Origin: an uncultured Bacteroidia bacterium
GTDB taxonomy: Bacteria > Bacteroidota > Bacteroidia > Bacteroidales > UBA932
Reading direction: 5' to 3'
Length of the DNA: 64,000 bases
Assembly: GCA_902778105.1 (NCBI GenBank)
Contig: CACYWN010000001.1
Span: 62,001 to 126,000 of the forward strand
How positions within the stretch are numbered: position 1 is the stretch's first letter; each line of letters starts with the position of its first letter. Shown piece by piece: positions 63,695-64,000 of the stretch. A model generated the notes under the pieces. It saw only the letters and a list, made by a program, of their open reading frames with translations. It was not told the origin of the DNA and made no database searches. The position numbers were made by a program, and so were the translations under genes.

Positions 63695-64000
63695 ATGAAA
63701 CGCGTGACCAATGCTTGTATCGGAGGGCGCAATTTCACCCTCAACGATGATGCCTACAATCGCCTTGACGCCTATCTGCGCAACTTCAAGGCCAAGCTGA
63801 ACGTTCCCGAAAGCCAGAAGGGGGAAGTGATGGACGACATCGAGAGCCGGATTTCCGAACTGTTCTACCAGGAGGTAGGGGAGAGTTCCCGGGTCGTGAC
63901 CCTGGAAATGGTGGAAAAGGTGGTGTCGACCCTCGGCATGCCCGACGGGTCGGCGGAAACCGGATACACCTATTCCAGCGCATTCCCGGAGGATAAGGCC
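63695..64000 (+). CDS. N-terminal part of a PspC-type envelope protein (runs off the window)
   Basis: The frame is open to the window end (102 codons). The visible part starts MKRVTNACIGGRNFTLNDDA and continues with AYNRLDAYLRNFKAKL, DDIESRISELF and VEKVVSTLGMPDG. This is the N-terminal domain that precedes PspC in many Bacteroidota proteins. The PspC membrane domain itself would lie outside the window. PspC proteins respond to membrane stress. Confidence 0.7.
   Translation, partial: MKRVTNACIGGRNFTLNDDAYNRLDAYLRNFKAKLNVPESQKGEVMDDIESRISELFYQEVGESSRVVTLEMVEKVVSTLGMPDGSAETGYTYSSAFPEDKA

Overview
The window is a 64 kb chromosomal segment of a GC-rich member of the Bacteroidales (Bacteroidota). 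The main evidence is the promoter: about thirty genes are preceded by the Bacteroidota -7 element TAnnTTTG, several with a TTTG/TTG element 19-21 bp upstream, and Shine-Dalgarno sequences are inconspicuous. Gene content agrees: a BtuG/BtuB pair under a cobalamin riboswitch, a DUF4293 protein, a bacterial CCDC81-type HU protein, a secreted tricorn-like S41 protease, a DUF4922-SpoIID fusion, class I fumarase and an N-terminal PspC-type protein. An uncultured gut or rumen Bacteroidales is likely; the genus cannot be read from the sequence.

Layout. 1-7.8 kb: an interrupted CoA-transferase, prfA-queF, a membrane LytTR regulator, a fabH-fabF-fabZ set, uridine phosphorylase and a DUF4293 protein. 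7.8-16.4 kb: a 41-residue ORF, a ClpA-type unfoldase divergent from gyrA-TPR, then capA-phoH. 16.4-23.7 kb: a structured leader followed by a SPOR lipoprotein, a degenerate M28/TonB_C protein, leuS, two YitT paralogues and a membrane AraC-type protein. 23.7-35.1 kb: rluA, dnaK, a coiled-coil periplasmic protein, copA, trpS, a tricorn protease and class II aldolase. 35.1-37.8 kb: a radical SAM enzyme with a small cysteine-rich partner, divergent from gmk-nadD-CYTH. 37.8-41.2 kb: cobalamin riboswitch, btuG and btuB. 41.4-47.5 kb: FKBP, pnuC-kinase-recR-mntP, a LOG-family protein and two envelope proteins. 47.5-47.9 kb: a decayed non-coding repeat stretch and tRNA-Asn. 48-58.5 kb: a membrane HU protein, thioesterase, a YidE-type transporter, Nudix, then a probable peptidoglycan-salvage run (DUF4922-SpoIID, AmpG-like, NamZ-like) and a repetitive Ser/Thr/Arg protein. 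58.5-64 kb: murI and prfB (divergent), a REP-associated tyrosine transposase (RAYT) among three REP-like palindromes, fumarase and a partial PspC-type gene.

Most of the window is housekeeping. The signals most worth a second look are: (i) an AT-rich RAYT gene bracketed by three palindromes of one design, which looks like a resident REP/RAYT system in Bacteroidales; (ii) a short radical SAM enzyme overlapping a gene for a small Cys-rich, lipobox-like protein; (iii) a leader before the SPOR lipoprotein with a six-codon ORF and two hairpins whose loops are complementary over 7 nt; (iv) five genes with exactly 6 nt between TAnnTTTG and ATG, suggesting a leaderless class of mRNAs; and (v) an M28 peptidase fold that has lost most metal ligands and is fused to a TonB C-terminal domain.
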